From Fimbriimonas ginsengisoli Gsoil 348 (lineage in GTDB: Bacteria; Armatimonadota; Fimbriimonadia; Fimbriimonadales; Fimbriimonadaceae), in NCBI GenBank assembly GCA_945881865.1, contig CAMCVK010000013.1:1-64000 (forward strand): a DNA stretch of 64,000 nucleotides, given 5' to 3'. Both the position numbers and the translations under genes were made by a program. The notes below the pieces were generated by a model that was given only the letters and a program-made list of their open reading frames with translations, did not search any database and was not told the DNA's origin. This document shows positions 24,829-33,851 of the stretch, piece by piece. Within the stretch, counting starts at the first letter, position 1; each line of letters starts with the position of its first letter.

Positions 24829-26394
24829 CCCCGTTGCCTCCGCCGCCGCCAGGTGCATGCCGATTTCGATCTCCATCGACGTCCGCCGCGCAAACGCATG
24901 GGCGAGCAGAAACCGCAAAACCGGAAGGTCCACATGCCGAATGGCTTCGTCCAGCCAGCGGATCGCTTCGTCGTCTTGCCCCATTTCCAGCAGCATGCAG
25001 GCGACCTCAACGAGCTCATCCGGGCGGTCCTTCATCGGCGCGACCAGCGGGGAGCCTTCTTTGCCAAAGCCGCCCGTGCTTTGGGCGAGAAAAGCCTCGG
25101 CGCGGAAGACCGGCTCCATCGGGGCCAGAAAGTGTCCGTTGGGAAGGATGCTGCTTTCGTTCTCGGCGGCCTCGGAGTCGCGCCGCTCGGCAAGCGCCCA
25201 GCCCCACCAGGCCAGCGGGTCTTCGGCGTTGAATAGCAGCGATCTCTCGAACGCGGCTTGGGCGCGCGGAAAGTCGTGCGCCATGAGCGCTCGACGCCCG
25301 AGTTCTCGGTAGGCAAGATGCCGACGCGAGACGTCGAACGTTGCTTGCATCAGCCGGGTGTCATCGAGATCTTCCGGCAACGAGATGGGAACCGGCGCGA
25401 TCATCTCCTCGCACGGCACGGTCTGCCACTCGGGGTCCGTCGGCAGCGGAAGCTCCACCAGCCCCTCAATTCGAATCGGCTTCATCGGATCCAATTCGAG
25501 CGAGCCCGACTCGTCCGAGATCGAAACCACTTCGGTAACGAGGATCTCGGTCAGGTCGTCGCTTTCAAAAATCGCTCCCGCCCGGACGCAGCGCGTAACG
25601 CCCGCGAGACCCGAGATCGGGCAGAACCGAACGGACCACACATCCCGCTGGTACGGGGCAAGAAATGCCGGAGACGCGAATCGGGCCGCGACGAGGTTCC
25701 CGGTTTGGCCACTCAGCCGCTCCAGCGGCAGTGATCCGGCAAATGCCGCAATCCCCGCCTTTTGCGCAGAATCATAAATCCAGTTGCCCCGCGCTTTCGA
25801 TGCGTCTGATCCGAACCAGATAAACGCCGGCGCGTAGTCTGCCGCCTGGTTGGTCCGGTTGTAGACGGTGACCTCAAGCGTCAGCTCGGCCCGATCGGCC
25901 GGAAGCGTCCAGTGGAGGTGGTAGCTGAGGCCGGTCGCCGAGGTCGCCTCGGCAAACCAGACTCCGGCGGTGCCGTCTTCCGAAGGGAGATCGAGCCGGT
26001 GCTCGACCGGGGCGAGTTCGGTTGGATGATGCGTTCCGACCAGAACGAAGCGACCGCCCATCGGCCAATGAATCCCGCGCGGGCCACCCGCACGAGGCTC
26101 ACTCGGACTCGGAAGGAGCTCGGTCTCGGTGCGCTTATCGAAGAACGAAACGGGGCGACCGCCGAGGTCCGGCGCAAATGTAACGCGGACGAGCGCGTTC
26201 TCCAACACCACCGTCGGCAGCGTTCGTGTCTCATAGGCGCCGCCCCACTCTAGCGAAGGGAATGGGTACGACGACGCCAAAAAGCCGGGTTCACCGGGCG
26301 CGACAGAAGCGAGTTGCGGGACGGCGATTTCGATGCCATCCTCAAAGGCTTCGGCCGGGGTCCAGGCGGTTGAGGGCGTCTCGTCTTCGGGCAT
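24706..26394 (-). CDS. DUF5107 domain protein with TPR-like C-terminus
   Basis: This 562 aa protein has an N-terminal beta-sandwich domain (about 60-330: VVLENALVRVTFAPDLGGRPVSFFDKRTETELLP, GRFVLVGTHHPTELAPVEH, LTLEVTVYNRTNQAADYAPAFIWFG). This is the DUF5107 fold, related to aldose-epimerase and glycoside-hydrolase sandwiches. It is followed by helical TPR-like repeats (YRELGRRALMAHDFPRAQAAFERSLLFNAEDPLAWWGWALAE and EEAIRWLDEAI-type). Carbohydrate processing is likely but no catalytic residue can be named. I prefer the ATG at 26394 because TACCCT ends 8 bases upstream; a TTG at 26403 is possible. Its 3' end is the duplicated sequence flanking the AAA/PIN cassette. Confidence 0.8.
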   Translation of the reverse strand: MPEDETPSTAWTPAEAFEDGIEIAVPQLASVAPGEPGFLASSYPFPSLEWGGAYETRTLPTVVLENALVRVTFAPDLGGRPVSFFDKRTETELLPSPSEPRAGGPRGIHWPMGGRFVLVGTHHPTELAPVEHRLDLPSEDGTAGVWFAEATSATGLSYHLHWTLPADRAELTLEVTVYNRTNQAADYAPAFIWFGSDASKARGNWIYDSAQKAGIAAFAGSLPLERLSGQTGNLVAARFASPAFLAPYQRDVWSVRFCPISGLAGVTRCVRAGAIFESDDLTEILVTEVVSISDESGSLELDPMKPIRIEGLVELPLPTDPEWQTVPCEEMIAPVPISLPEDLDDTRLMQATFDVSRRHLAYRELGRRALMAHDFPRAQAAFERSLLFNAEDPLAWWGWALAERRDSEAAENESSILPNGHFLAPMEPVFRAEAFLAQSTGGFGKEGSPLVAPMKDRPDELVEVACMLLEMGQDDEAIRWLDEAIRHVDLPVLRFLLAHAFARRTSMEIEIGMHLAAAEATGFVPPYPYRATEWEAIGSLAKRYPGSNILAKYWDLRKFFVA

Positions 26395-26445
26395 TTGTTT
26401 CAAGGGTACCGGCCAAAGTCAGGACCTGTGCGATACTGGAGGGAG

Positions 26446-27063
26446 ATGGCGAAGAAGGCCAGCCCTTGGCGGGGCATTATTAAGTGGGTGGTCGTGCCTG
26501 CCGCGCTTGCGGGCATCGGCTATGCATTTGTCGGGCCGCGTGTTGGCGGGCCGCTTGCCGAGAAGGCCGCCGAACAGTTGAAGTCGGCCCCGCTGCCGGC
26601 TGAAGTTGCTTCGCTGGTCCGCCGGAAGGCGGTTTCCGAGCCGACGGCTTCTACCGAGCCAACGAAGCTTGATCGTGAACCGGCACCCAAGACGACCGTT
26701 CCGGACGATCCGGCACCCGTGGCTCCGGCCGCCGAGCCGCAGATTGAAGTCAAGGTTCGCCGCGCCGACTCCGTGTTGCCCGTGACCTCGCCGCGGCGTA
26801 GCCTTCGTGCCGAATCCCCTTCTGGCACCTACCCGGATCTGACTGATCCTTCAGCGACCGAACCACCAAAGCGTAAGAAGCGCCGTTCCCGAAAGCCAAC
26901 GGCCGAGAAGCCGAAGCCGCCCGAAAGCGCGCCGGTGACCGACCCAGCCAGCACGCCGTTTCCCGAGACCGTTCCGCCCATCGACCCGGCCAGCGGGCCC
27001 GGCAACGGATCTGGCACTGAAACCGGCGGCGATCCTGCCGGCGGCGGAACCACCGGCCTATAG
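26446..27063 (+). CDS. Membrane-anchored proline-rich protein
   Basis: After a short basic start (AKKASPWRG) there is one membrane helix (IIKWVVVPAALAGIGYAFVG), then about 170 residues of low complexity rich in Pro, Ala, Glu and Thr with a basic patch (PPKRKKRRSRKPTAEKPKPP) and a Gly-rich tail. This could span the periplasm or link to the wall like a TonB-type spacer, but no domain is recognised. GATACT ends 8 bases before the ATG, with GGAGGGAG between. It is divergent from the DUF5107 gene. Confidence 0.65.
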   Translation: MAKKASPWRGIIKWVVVPAALAGIGYAFVGPRVGGPLAEKAAEQLKSAPLPAEVASLVRRKAVSEPTASTEPTKLDREPAPKTTVPDDPAPVAPAAEPQIEVKVRRADSVLPVTSPRRSLRAESPSGTYPDLTDPSATEPPKRKKRRSRKPTAEKPKPPESAPVTDPASTPFPETVPPIDPASGPGNGSGTETGGDPAGGGTTGL

Positions 27064-27097
27064 GGTCGCAGATTCCGCTGGGTAAACTGCTAGGTTC

Positions 27098-27355
27098 GTG
27101 AAGGATAAGAAGGCCCCCGTGCGACCCAACTGGGTTAAAAACACCTACTTTTGGCTTGGTGCAATTCTTTTTATCCTTGGAATCGTTGGGCTGCCCATGT
27201 TTGGCGGAGACGGCGCGATCCGCGACCCAGGACAGAAGAGAGAAGATAGCCTTTACCTCCTCTATTTCGTGGCCTCCGTCGTCATGTTCGTGAACGGCTG
27301 GCTTAGCCAGAAGCAGGCCGTTCAGCATTTTGAAGAAGAACAAGGTTCGAAATAA
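27098..27355 (+). CDS. Small two-helix membrane protein
   Basis: An 85 aa protein with two membrane segments (TYFWLGAILFILGIVGLPMF and LYFVASVVMFVNGWL) joined by a short loop, and a charged C-terminus (HFEEEQGSK). The GTG start has TAAACT (27083-27088) ending 9 bases upstream. Its stop lies 2 bases before the next small gene, suggesting co-transcription. Function unknown. Confidence 0.65.
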   Translation: MKDKKAPVRPNWVKNTYFWLGAILFILGIVGLPMFGGDGAIRDPGQKREDSLYLLYFVASVVMFVNGWLSQKQAVQHFEEEQGSK

Positions 27356-27357
27356 CA

Positions 27358-27570
27358 ATGGTTACTTGCGTTTGCGGAAAGAATATTGAGAAGATCCCGG
27401 ATTGGTTGCAGGGCGTTCAGGCGGACTTCGTCTGCAACAACTGCCCAAATCGCCAGACGAAAAACATCGCGGTGATGAGCGCCGAGATCGACCAGCGAAT
27501 TGCCGGCGGTCTGAAGGCGGCGGTTCTGGAAACCACCGACGAAGAGCCGATCGACGAAGACGAAGAGTAA
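27358..27570 (+). CDS. Small zinc-ribbon-like protein
   Basis: The 70 aa protein has two cysteine pairs, CVC at residues 4-6 and CNNC at 26-29, spaced as in a zinc ribbon. A helix (VMSAEIDQRIAGGLKAAVLE) and a very acidic tail (TDEEPIDEDEE) follow. It may bind protein or nucleic acid; no family is recognised. The ATG follows the preceding stop by two bases. Confidence 0.65.
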   Translation: MVTCVCGKNIEKIPDWLQGVQADFVCNNCPNRQTKNIAVMSAEIDQRIAGGLKAAVLETTDEEPIDEDEE

Positions 27571-27582
27571 GCGCGGGCCGAG

Positions 27583-27588
27583 TAATCT
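27583..27588 (+). promoter_or_regulatory. Predicted -10 hexamer TAATCT for the DAHP synthase gene
   Basis: TAATCT ends exactly 6 bases before the ATG at 27595, the geometry of leaderless initiation. Confidence 0.6.
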
Positions 27589-27594
27589 GCACGC

Positions 27595-28620
27595 ATGATT
27601 ATCGTGATGCAGATGGGGGCCACGCCCGAACAGATCGAGGCGGTCGCTGCTTCAATTCGAAGCCGGGGCATTGACCCGCTGGTTCTCCCGGGCGAGGACC
27701 GAACCGCCATCGGCATCCCGGCGTCGCTTTCCAGTGACGCTCGGACCGACATCGAAGCCCAGATCGCGGCGATGGACGGCGTCAGCAAGGTCACCCAGAC
27801 CAGCCATCCGTACAAGCTGGCCTCGCGCGAATTCCATCGCGAAGACACCCTCGTCACCGTCGGCGAAGTTGTTATCGGTGGCGGCGACTTCGTCGTGATG
27901 GGCGGTCCGTGCTCCATCGAATCCTACGAACAGTTCTCCTCGGCGGCGCTCATCGTAAAATCCGCCGGAGCGCAGATCCTGCGCGGCGGTGCGTTCAAGC
28001 CGCGAACCTCGCCGTACGCATTCCAGGGCCTCGCCCTCGAGGGCCTCAAGATCATGCAGCAGGTCGGCCAAGAGGTCGGGCTGCCGACGATCACGGAGGT
28101 CATGAGCGGCGATTTGGTCCCGCTCGTTGCCGAGTACGTCGATATTTTGCAGATCGGCGCGCGATCGATGCAAAACTTCCCGCTGCTGATTGAGGCCGGA
28201 AAGAGCGGCAAGCCGGTGTTCCTGAAGCGCGGCCCGTCGGCCACGATTGACGAGTTCTTGCTCGCCGCCGAGTACGTGCTCAGCCAGGGCAACCCGAACG
28301 TCATCCTTTGCGAGCGCGGCATTGTCGCCCTCGATAAGGCCTACACGCGAAACGTGCTGGACCTCGCGGCGATTCCGGTTTTGAAGGAGCACACGCACCT
28401 TCCGGTCATCGCCGACCCGTCGCATGGCACCGGCGTCGCCCGCTACGTGCTGCCGATGGCCAAAGCCGCCCTCGTGGCCGGCGCGGACGGAATCATGGTT
28501 GAGATGCACCCGAACCCGCGGGAGGCACTCAGCGACGGCTCGCAAGCCCTGCGGCCCGAGCAGTTCCAGAAGTTGATGGACGAGATTCACCACCTGGCGA
28601 CGTTCGTAAAAGGACGGTAG
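27595..28620 (+). CDS. aroF: 3-deoxy-7-phosphoheptulonate (DAHP) synthase, type I-beta
   Basis: The enzyme condenses phosphoenolpyruvate and erythrose 4-phosphate, the first step of the shikimate pathway. The 341 aa protein has an N-terminal ferredoxin-like regulatory domain (residues 1-75: [24 protein letters not shown]) as in Thermotoga, then the barrel with [57 protein letters not shown] and [11 protein letters not shown]. The N-terminal domain usually confers feedback inhibition by Tyr or Phe. Erythrose 4-phosphate comes from the pentose phosphate pathway, whose genes lie 3 kb downstream. Confidence 0.93.
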   Translation: MIIVMQMGATPEQIEAVAASIRSRGIDPLVLPGEDRTAIGIPASLSSDARTDIEAQIAAMDGVSKVTQTSHPYKLASREFHREDTLVTVGEVVIGGGDFVVMGGPCSIESYEQFSSAALIVKSAGAQILRGGAFKPRTSPYAFQGLALEGLKIMQQVGQEVGLPTITEVMSGDLVPLVAEYVDILQIGARSMQNFPLLIEAGKSGKPVFLKRGPSATIDEFLLAAEYVLSQGNPNVILCERGIVALDKAYTRNVLDLAAIPVLKEHTHLPVIADPSHGTGVARYVLPMAKAALVAGADGIMVEMHPNPREALSDGSQALRPEQFQKLMDEIHHLATFVKGR

Positions 28621-28636
28621 AATCGCGTCTACGGTT

Positions 28637-30676
28637 ATGGCATCGAACGCGTACGCAAACGGCAAAATCGTGGTCGTCGGGGCCCGCGAAAACAACCTGA
28701 AGAACATCACGGTTGAGATTCCTCGCGACCGGCTGGTCGTGATTACCGGGCTTTCGGGTTCCGGAAAGTCGTCGCTAGCGTTCGAAACCATCTATGCCGA
28801 GGGCCAGCGTCGGTATGTCGAGTCGCTGAGCGCGTACGCCCGCCAGTTCCTGGGCCAGATGGATAAGCCCGACGTGGACCACATCGAGGGCCTGTCGCCG
28901 GCGGTGTCGATCGACCAAAAGACGGCCTCCAAGAACCCGCGTTCGACCGTCGGAACCGTCACCGAAATTTACGACTACTTGCGAATTCTCTTTGCCCGAA
29001 TCGGGACGCCGTACTGCATCAACGGCCACGGACCGATTGAGCGGCAATCTACCGATCAGATTGTCGACGTCGCGCGCACGCTTCCCGAAGGCACGAAAAT
29101 CCAGATTTTGTCGCCGATCATTCGCGGCCGAAAGGGCGAATACAAGAAGGAGCTGCAGGAAGTCGGCCGGGCCGGATACGTGCGGGTTCGGGTGGATGGT
29201 CGCATGTATGAGGTCACGGATGACATTCCGATGGACCGGTACAAGAACCACACGATCGAGGTCGTGGTGGACCGCCTTGTGATGAAGGACGGCATCGAGC
29301 GCCGGCTTACCGACTCGATTGAGGCGGCACTGAAGATGGGCAAGGGGCTCGTCCAGCTCTCGCTGGAGTTTCGCGACCCCACCGAGGTGCCGGAATTGGT
29401 GCAGCAAATCGCCGCGCAACAGGCCTCGCGGGCGACGGAGCCGCTCCCCGAAGATTCCGTCGAGCTTCTGTTCTCGGAAAGCTACTCCTGCCCGGTATGC
29501 GGATTTACGCTGACCGAGCTTGAACCGCGCATGTTCTCATTTAACTCGCCGTTTGGCGCCTGTCCGGACTGCACGGGCCTGGGTACCAAGACCGAGTTCG
29601 ACCTTGACCTCGTCGCTCCGGACCTTTCAAAGCCCCTGCGAAACGGCGCGATTTTGCCGTTTACTTACAAGTCGGGCGAGGTCAAAGACTGGTGGCCGGA
29701 GATGCTGGATGCGGTTGGTAAAGTTGTCGGTTTTGACGCGGCCGCGCCGATCGGCTCGATCCCCGCCGAGAAAATGGACGCCGTCTGGAACGGCTTGCCT
29801 AACCCGATTGAGGTCGACATGAAATACGGAAAGGGCACCCGCACTTTCACGACCGAGTGGCGCGGCGTCCTCGGCTCCCTGCGCAAGCGGTACGACGAAA
29901 CCGAGAGCGAGTGGGTTCGGCAGGACCTGGAGCAGTACATGGCGACCAAGCCATGCCCCAGCTGCACCGGAAAGCGACTGAAACCAGATTCCCTCAGCGT
30001 GAAAATTACGGATCACGACATCGCCCAGGTGACCGGGATGGCGATTGATGACGCGCTGGCGTTCTTCCGCGGCCTTCCCGAGAAGCTGTCTCTTCGCCAG
30101 AAGACTATCGGTGAGCGCGCGGTGAAAGAGATCACGGAGCGCCTCATGTTTCTGGCCGACGTCGGGCTCGGCTATCTGACCATGGACCGAAACGCCCGGA
30201 CTCTGGCCGGCGGCGAAGCCCAGCGCATTCGGTTGGCCAGCCAAATTGGCTCGGGACTCATGGGCGTGCTCTACGTTCTCGATGAGCCATCCATCGGGTT
30301 GCATCAGCGCGATAACCGAAAGCTGATCGAAACACTTATCCGGCTGCGCGACCTAGGCAACACGGTTCTGGTAGTCGAGCACGACGAGGAAACGATGCTA
30401 GCCGCCGATCACCTTCTGGAGCTCGGGCCGGGCGCCGGGGAGCACGGCGGCGAAGTCACCGCTCAGGGAACGGTCGACGAATTCCTAAAAAGCGATGCGA
30501 TCACCGCGAAATACCTGCGCGGAGAAAAGCGGATCGAAGTGCCGATTCACCGTCGCGAGCCGAAGTCGCCGCCGCCGATATTTGCCAGCCGTGTGAGCTC
30601 GGACGAAACCCAGCCCAAGATCTCGTCGCGGTCGGTTCGCGGCGGAAAACGGCGCGTCTCGCCGAAAACGATCTGA
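28637..30676 (+). CDS. uvrA: Truncated UvrA: first ATPase half only
   Basis: UvrA is the damage-recognition ATPase of nucleotide excision repair and normally has about 940 aa with two ABC modules. This reading frame has 679. Present are Walker [10 protein letters not shown] (38-46), the UvrB-binding/insert region, zinc module CPVCGF...CPDCTGLG (about 281-310) and the C-terminal half of the first ABC module: [32 protein letters not shown] and VVEHDEET. Homology ends near [11 protein letters not shown], just where the second module would begin. The remaining about 40 residues are the antisense of plsC. The signature reads LAGGE rather than LSGGE. TAGAAT, formed partly by the aroF stop, lies 13 bases upstream of the ATG. 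It is probably a remnant or a rearranged copy. Confidence 0.85.
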   Translation: MASNAYANGKIVVVGARENNLKNITVEIPRDRLVVITGLSGSGKSSLAFETIYAEGQRRYVESLSAYARQFLGQMDKPDVDHIEGLSPAVSIDQKTASKNPRSTVGTVTEIYDYLRILFARIGTPYCINGHGPIERQSTDQIVDVARTLPEGTKIQILSPIIRGRKGEYKKELQEVGRAGYVRVRVDGRMYEVTDDIPMDRYKNHTIEVVVDRLVMKDGIERRLTDSIEAALKMGKGLVQLSLEFRDPTEVPELVQQIAAQQASRATEPLPEDSVELLFSESYSCPVCGFTLTELEPRMFSFNSPFGACPDCTGLGTKTEFDLDLVAPDLSKPLRNGAILPFTYKSGEVKDWWPEMLDAVGKVVGFDAAAPIGSIPAEKMDAVWNGLPNPIEVDMKYGKGTRTFTTEWRGVLGSLRKRYDETESEWVRQDLEQYMATKPCPSCTGKRLKPDSLSVKITDHDIAQVTGMAIDDALAFFRGLPEKLSLRQKTIGERAVKEITERLMFLADVGLGYLTMDRNARTLAGGEAQRIRLASQIGSGLMGVLYVLDEPSIGLHQRDNRKLIETLIRLRDLGNTVLVVEHDEETMLAADHLLELGPGAGEHGGEVTAQGTVDEFLKSDAITAKYLRGEKRIEVPIHRREPKSPPPIFASRVSSDETQPKISSRSVRGGKRRVSPKTI

Positions 30677-31239
30677 ATCGGATTTTTCGAAGCCACGAGG
30701 CCCTGTCCCGGCGGCGGCATGAACTCGTCGACGTTGGACAACCAGGCGCAAATCACGGGCACCTCCGCCCGCCGCAGAATGAGCGAGATGCCCGGTTTGA
30801 GGTCTGGCGGAAGGATGATCGGCGTCGGGTACTCGTCCGGGCAGCCGCCCTCGGGAAAGATGCCCACCACTTCGCCGGCCTCCAGGAGCTTGAGGGAGTA
30901 GTCGATCGCGCTTCGATCCGGCGTGTTCGTCTCCACCGGGAAGGCGCGGAAGAACCGCAGTAGGTCGCCCACGCGCGGCATGTCAAAAATGTTGCGGTTC
31001 GACATGTAGTGAATGGGGCGGCGGGAGGCGTACTGCAGGACGACCGGGTCGAGGTACGACCGATGGTTCGCCAGAATGAGCACCGGACCCGTGCGCGGGA
31101 TGTTCTCTGCCCCTGAGATGCGAAGCGGGTTCTTTGGCCCCTTCTTTTTGAGGCCGCCGAGGAGCACCGGCCGCAGCATCGGAATCACGCCGTTGGCGAT
31201 CCAAAACGGGTACCGCAGCGGCCGTGCATCTTTTGACAT
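30547..31239 (-). CDS. plsC: 1-acyl-sn-glycerol-3-phosphate acyltransferase (PlsC family)
   Basis: The enzyme adds the second acyl chain to make phosphatidic acid. The 230 aa protein contains the catalytic NHRSYLDP (NHxxxxD) motif, a FPVETNTPDRSAIDYSL segment and the substrate motif FPEGGC, in normal order. The C-terminus (about 43 residues) overlaps the end of the truncated uvrA on the other strand. CATAAT ends 8 bases before the ATG (31248-31253 on the plus strand). Confidence 0.88.
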   Translation of the reverse strand: MSKDARPLRYPFWIANGVIPMLRPVLLGGLKKKGPKNPLRISGAENIPRTGPVLILANHRSYLDPVVLQYASRRPIHYMSNRNIFDMPRVGDLLRFFRAFPVETNTPDRSAIDYSLKLLEAGEVVGIFPEGGCPDEYPTPIILPPDLKPGISLILRRAEVPVICAWLSNVDEFMPPPGQGLVASKNPIQIVFGETRRFPPRTDRDEILGWVSSELTRLANIGGGDFGSRR

Positions 31240-31327
31240 CCCGAAAAATTATGAAGGTAATCCCAAATTTGCGCGGCTCCCTGCCATTCCGCCGATCAGA
31301 GTGCTGAGATTCCGATTTCCGGGTTTT

Positions 31328-31357
31328 GGAGTGCGTGCGGCTCTGCCGCCGCTTTTT
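31328..31357. repeat. REP-like palindromic unit
   Basis: GGAGTGCGTGCGGCTCTGCC followed by GCCGCTTTTTT resembles the two units at 41753-41783 and 41830-41860 (GGAGTGCGGnGGCnnTGCCGCCGCTTT type), so a dispersed REP-like family exists. Confidence 0.65.
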
Positions 31358-31852
31358 TCCGCGGTGTGACACCGGTAAAAACCAACCGGTGGCTACCGAA
31401 TCGTCTCTCTGAGTGGGAAGGTTCTGGCACCCCGCTGGGGTGCGCATTTTGGCCGGCATCTGACCCCGGGTCGCCTTGCGACCCGGGGCTACGGTATACG
31501 ATCCCTTCAGGATCGGGCTTTCAGGGAAATCTAGGGTTCGTCGGTTCACCCAGAGCGGTTCTCCGAAGGATGGCGATCACGGCGAGGGGGGGAGAAATGC
31601 CTCTCCACGATCCCGGAGGGATCGCCGACATTAGCCCCGGGTCGAAGACCCGGGGACCGCGAGCATCCAGTCCTATCGACCCTGGCAGGGTCGCAGAAAC
31701 TCTCCTCGAGAGAAAGCGATGGCACGGAGCCATCGGCTACAGCCCTTCGGGCTCACCGGAACCCCACGCGAAGCGTGCTGCCCGGGCTACTCGGTTGGGC
31801 CTTCCGGTCTCTCGGCGCGAGCAGACCCACCGGCACGGTAATTCCGCGCGGG

Positions 31853-31858
31853 TAACCT
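31853..31858 (+). promoter_or_regulatory. Predicted -10 hexamer TAACCT for rpiB and the pentose phosphate genes
   Basis: TAACCT ends 6 bases before the rpiB ATG. It would drive the rpiB-pgi-gnd-zwf-pgl cluster, which has a further -10-like TAAACT before gnd. Confidence 0.5.
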
Positions 31859-31864
31859 GCGGCA

Positions 31865-32326
31865 ATGCGCGTTGCGGTTGGGGGAGACCATGCTGGGTTC
31901 GAGCTGAAGCAGTTCCTGGAGCAAGAAATCGAGCGACTAGGTCACGACGTCGTGAGCCTGGGCGCACACGAATACAACGCCCTTGACGACTACCCAGACT
32001 TCGCCCTTGAGGTCGCCCAGCACGTCGCAAGCCGAGACGCCGACCGAGGCGTGGTCGTTTGCGGAAGCGGAATCGGGGCCTGTATCGCCGCAAACAAGGT
32101 CCATGGCGTGCGCGCCGGAGTAGGTGCCGACACCTACAGCGCCCGCCAAGGCGTGGAGCACGACGACATGAACGTTCTCGCCCTCGGCAGCCGAATCACC
32201 GGCATCGAAGTCGTGAAAGACGTCCTGAAGGCTTTCCTTGCCGCCGAGTTTAGCGGCGAAGACCGCCATGTCCGCCGCCTTAACAAAGTGATCGAAATCG
32301 AACGTTTGCCGGGCAACGGAGCCTAG
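31865..32326 (+). CDS. rpiB: Ribose-5-phosphate isomerase B
   Basis: RpiB interconverts ribulose 5-phosphate and ribose 5-phosphate. The 153 aa protein starts RVAVGGDHAGFELKQFL (phosphate-binding GGDHAG) and has the catalytic Cys in VVVCGSGIGACIAANKVHGVRAG, plus HDDMNVLALGSRI. The catalytic loop reads CGSGIG where many have CGTGIG. It is the first gene of a five-gene central carbon cluster, 29 bp before pgi. Confidence 0.93.
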   Translation: MRVAVGGDHAGFELKQFLEQEIERLGHDVVSLGAHEYNALDDYPDFALEVAQHVASRDADRGVVVCGSGIGACIAANKVHGVRAGVGADTYSARQGVEHDDMNVLALGSRITGIEVVKDVLKAFLAAEFSGEDRHVRRLNKVIEIERLPGNGA

Positions 32327-32355
32327 CTTTCTCGAAAGAAGAAGTAGGCCCCCGC

Positions 32356-33837
32356 ATGAACCCAAAGACCCTCCCCAACAATTTTGCCGCCCGCTTCTGG
32401 GCGAAAGACCCCACGCTCTGGCCGGCCGGTGACGCCGATGCGGTCGCCGGAATGCTCGGCTGGATCGACGTCCTGCCAAAGATGATCGAGCGGATTGACG
32501 AGATCGAAGAGTTTGTGGCTTCGGTGCGAGAAGACGGCTTCACCCAGGTTGTGCTGTGCGGAATGGGAGGCTCCTCGCTTGCGCCCCTCGTGCTGGCCAA
32601 CGCGTTCAAGGGCGGCCTGCCGCTGCACGTTCTCGACTCGACGCATCCCGAGGACGTCTTAGCGGTGAACGTCACGCCGACGACGCTGTTCATCGTCGCC
32701 TCCAAATCTGGAAGCACCGCCGAGCCGACCGCCTTTGCCAACTACTTTTTCGCCAAAGCCGCCAACCCGAACCAGTTCGTGGCGATCACCGACCCGGGCA
32801 GCCCATTCCAGTCCTCCGCGGAGGGCCTTGGTTACCGAAAAGTCTTTTTGAACTACGCGGACATCGGTGGCCGTTTCTCTGCGCTGTCGCTGTTCGGCAT
32901 CGTGCCGGCCGCGCTGCTGGGGGTTGACGTTCGGCGATTCCTTACCGCCGCCCTGGACTATTTGGAAGCGAATCAGGACTTTTCCGAGCCGTTCCAGCTT
33001 GGCGAAGAGCTTGGAAATCTGGCGCTGAACGGCGTCAATAAGCTCACGATTTTGACCACCTCCGAGTGGGCCACCTTCGGCCTGTGGCTGGAGCAACTGG
33101 TCGCCGAATCAACCGGAAAGCTAGGCAAGGGAATCCTTCCGATTGCGGGCGAGCCGGTGGGAGCGCCGGAAGCCTACGGACAGGATCGCTTCTTTGCCCT
33201 GATCGGCGACGGCGTGGAGGCTCCGGTCGCGGGGGCGCCTTCCACCGGGTCCGATCTGAAGGACCCGTACCAGCTTGGTGCCGAGTTCCTGCGTTGGGAG
33301 ATTGCGACCGCCACGGCGGGCGCGGTGCTCGAAATCAACCCGTTCGACCAGCCGAACGTGCAGGAATCCAAGGACGTTACGAAGAAGATTCTCGCTGAGA
33401 TCGAAGCGACCGGCGATCTGCCGGCGATCCCTGCAGAGCACCGAAGCCTTGCCGAGTTCCTGGCCGACGTCGCGCCGGGCGACTACGTCGCGATTCAGGC
33501 TTACCTTCACGAAACGCCGGAACTTCACGCCCACCTCACCGCGCTGCAGGCCGCGATCCGCGACGCCAAACACGTTCCGGTAACGCTGGGCTACGGACCG
33601 CGATTCCTTCACAGCACGGGTCAGTTCCACAAAGGTGGACCGAATGTCGGCCACTTCGTCCAGTTCTTCGATGACCCGGCGGCAGACGACGCGATTCCGG
33701 GTCAAAAGGCGACCTGGCGGCAGTTCGTGCGCGCGCAGGCGCTTGGCGATGCCGAAGCTCTGCGGGCCAAAGACCGCCGAGTATTCGCGCTTGACCTCGG
33801 CAGCGACCCGACGGGCAACCTCCCGATTTTTCCGTAA
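32356..33837 (+). CDS. pgi: Glucose-6-phosphate isomerase
   Basis: This enzyme converts glucose 6-phosphate and fructose 6-phosphate. The 493 aa protein has the sugar-isomerase (SIS) motif VVLCGMGGSSLAPLVL, the phosphate-binding FIVASKSGSTAEPTAF, and later GLWLEQLVAESTGKLGKGILPI. The closest relatives by pattern are the Pgi halves of transaldolase-Pgi fusion proteins, rather than the E. coli type. No transaldolase domain is attached here. The gene is 14 bp before gnd. Confidence 0.9.
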   Translation: MNPKTLPNNFAARFWAKDPTLWPAGDADAVAGMLGWIDVLPKMIERIDEIEEFVASVREDGFTQVVLCGMGGSSLAPLVLANAFKGGLPLHVLDSTHPEDVLAVNVTPTTLFIVASKSGSTAEPTAFANYFFAKAANPNQFVAITDPGSPFQSSAEGLGYRKVFLNYADIGGRFSALSLFGIVPAALLGVDVRRFLTAALDYLEANQDFSEPFQLGEELGNLALNGVNKLTILTTSEWATFGLWLEQLVAESTGKLGKGILPIAGEPVGAPEAYGQDRFFALIGDGVEAPVAGAPSTGSDLKDPYQLGAEFLRWEIATATAGAVLEINPFDQPNVQESKDVTKKILAEIEATGDLPAIPAEHRSLAEFLADVAPGDYVAIQAYLHETPELHAHLTALQAAIRDAKHVPVTLGYGPRFLHSTGQFHKGGPNVGHFVQFFDDPAADDAIPGQKATWRQFVRAQALGDAEALRAKDRRVFALDLGSDPTGNLPIFP

Positions 33838-33851
33838 ACTCGAACGCAAAC

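Larger units (their letters stand above)
31240..31864. other. 625 bp intergenic region with an array of GC-rich hairpins
   Basis: No gene is seen. Short perfect or near-perfect hairpins follow one another: GGCACCCCGCTGGGGTGC (31426-31443), CCCCGGGTCGCCTTGCGACCCGGGG (31464-31488, written in full only by position), CGATCCCTTCAGGATCG (31500-31516), a CCCCGGGTC/GACCCGGGG pair (31635-31655), CGACCCTGGCAGGGTCG (31678-31694), CGATGGCACGGAGCCATCG (31717-31735), AGCCCTTCGGGCT (31741-31753) and CACGCGAAGCGTG (31765-31777). The last 60 bases hold the rpiB promoter. Confidence 0.75.

Noticed and set aside
28637..31239. Second half of UvrA lost only by a frameshift
   Set aside because: The DNA after the break encodes an intact PlsC on the other strand and holds no second Walker A or LSGGE in any frame.
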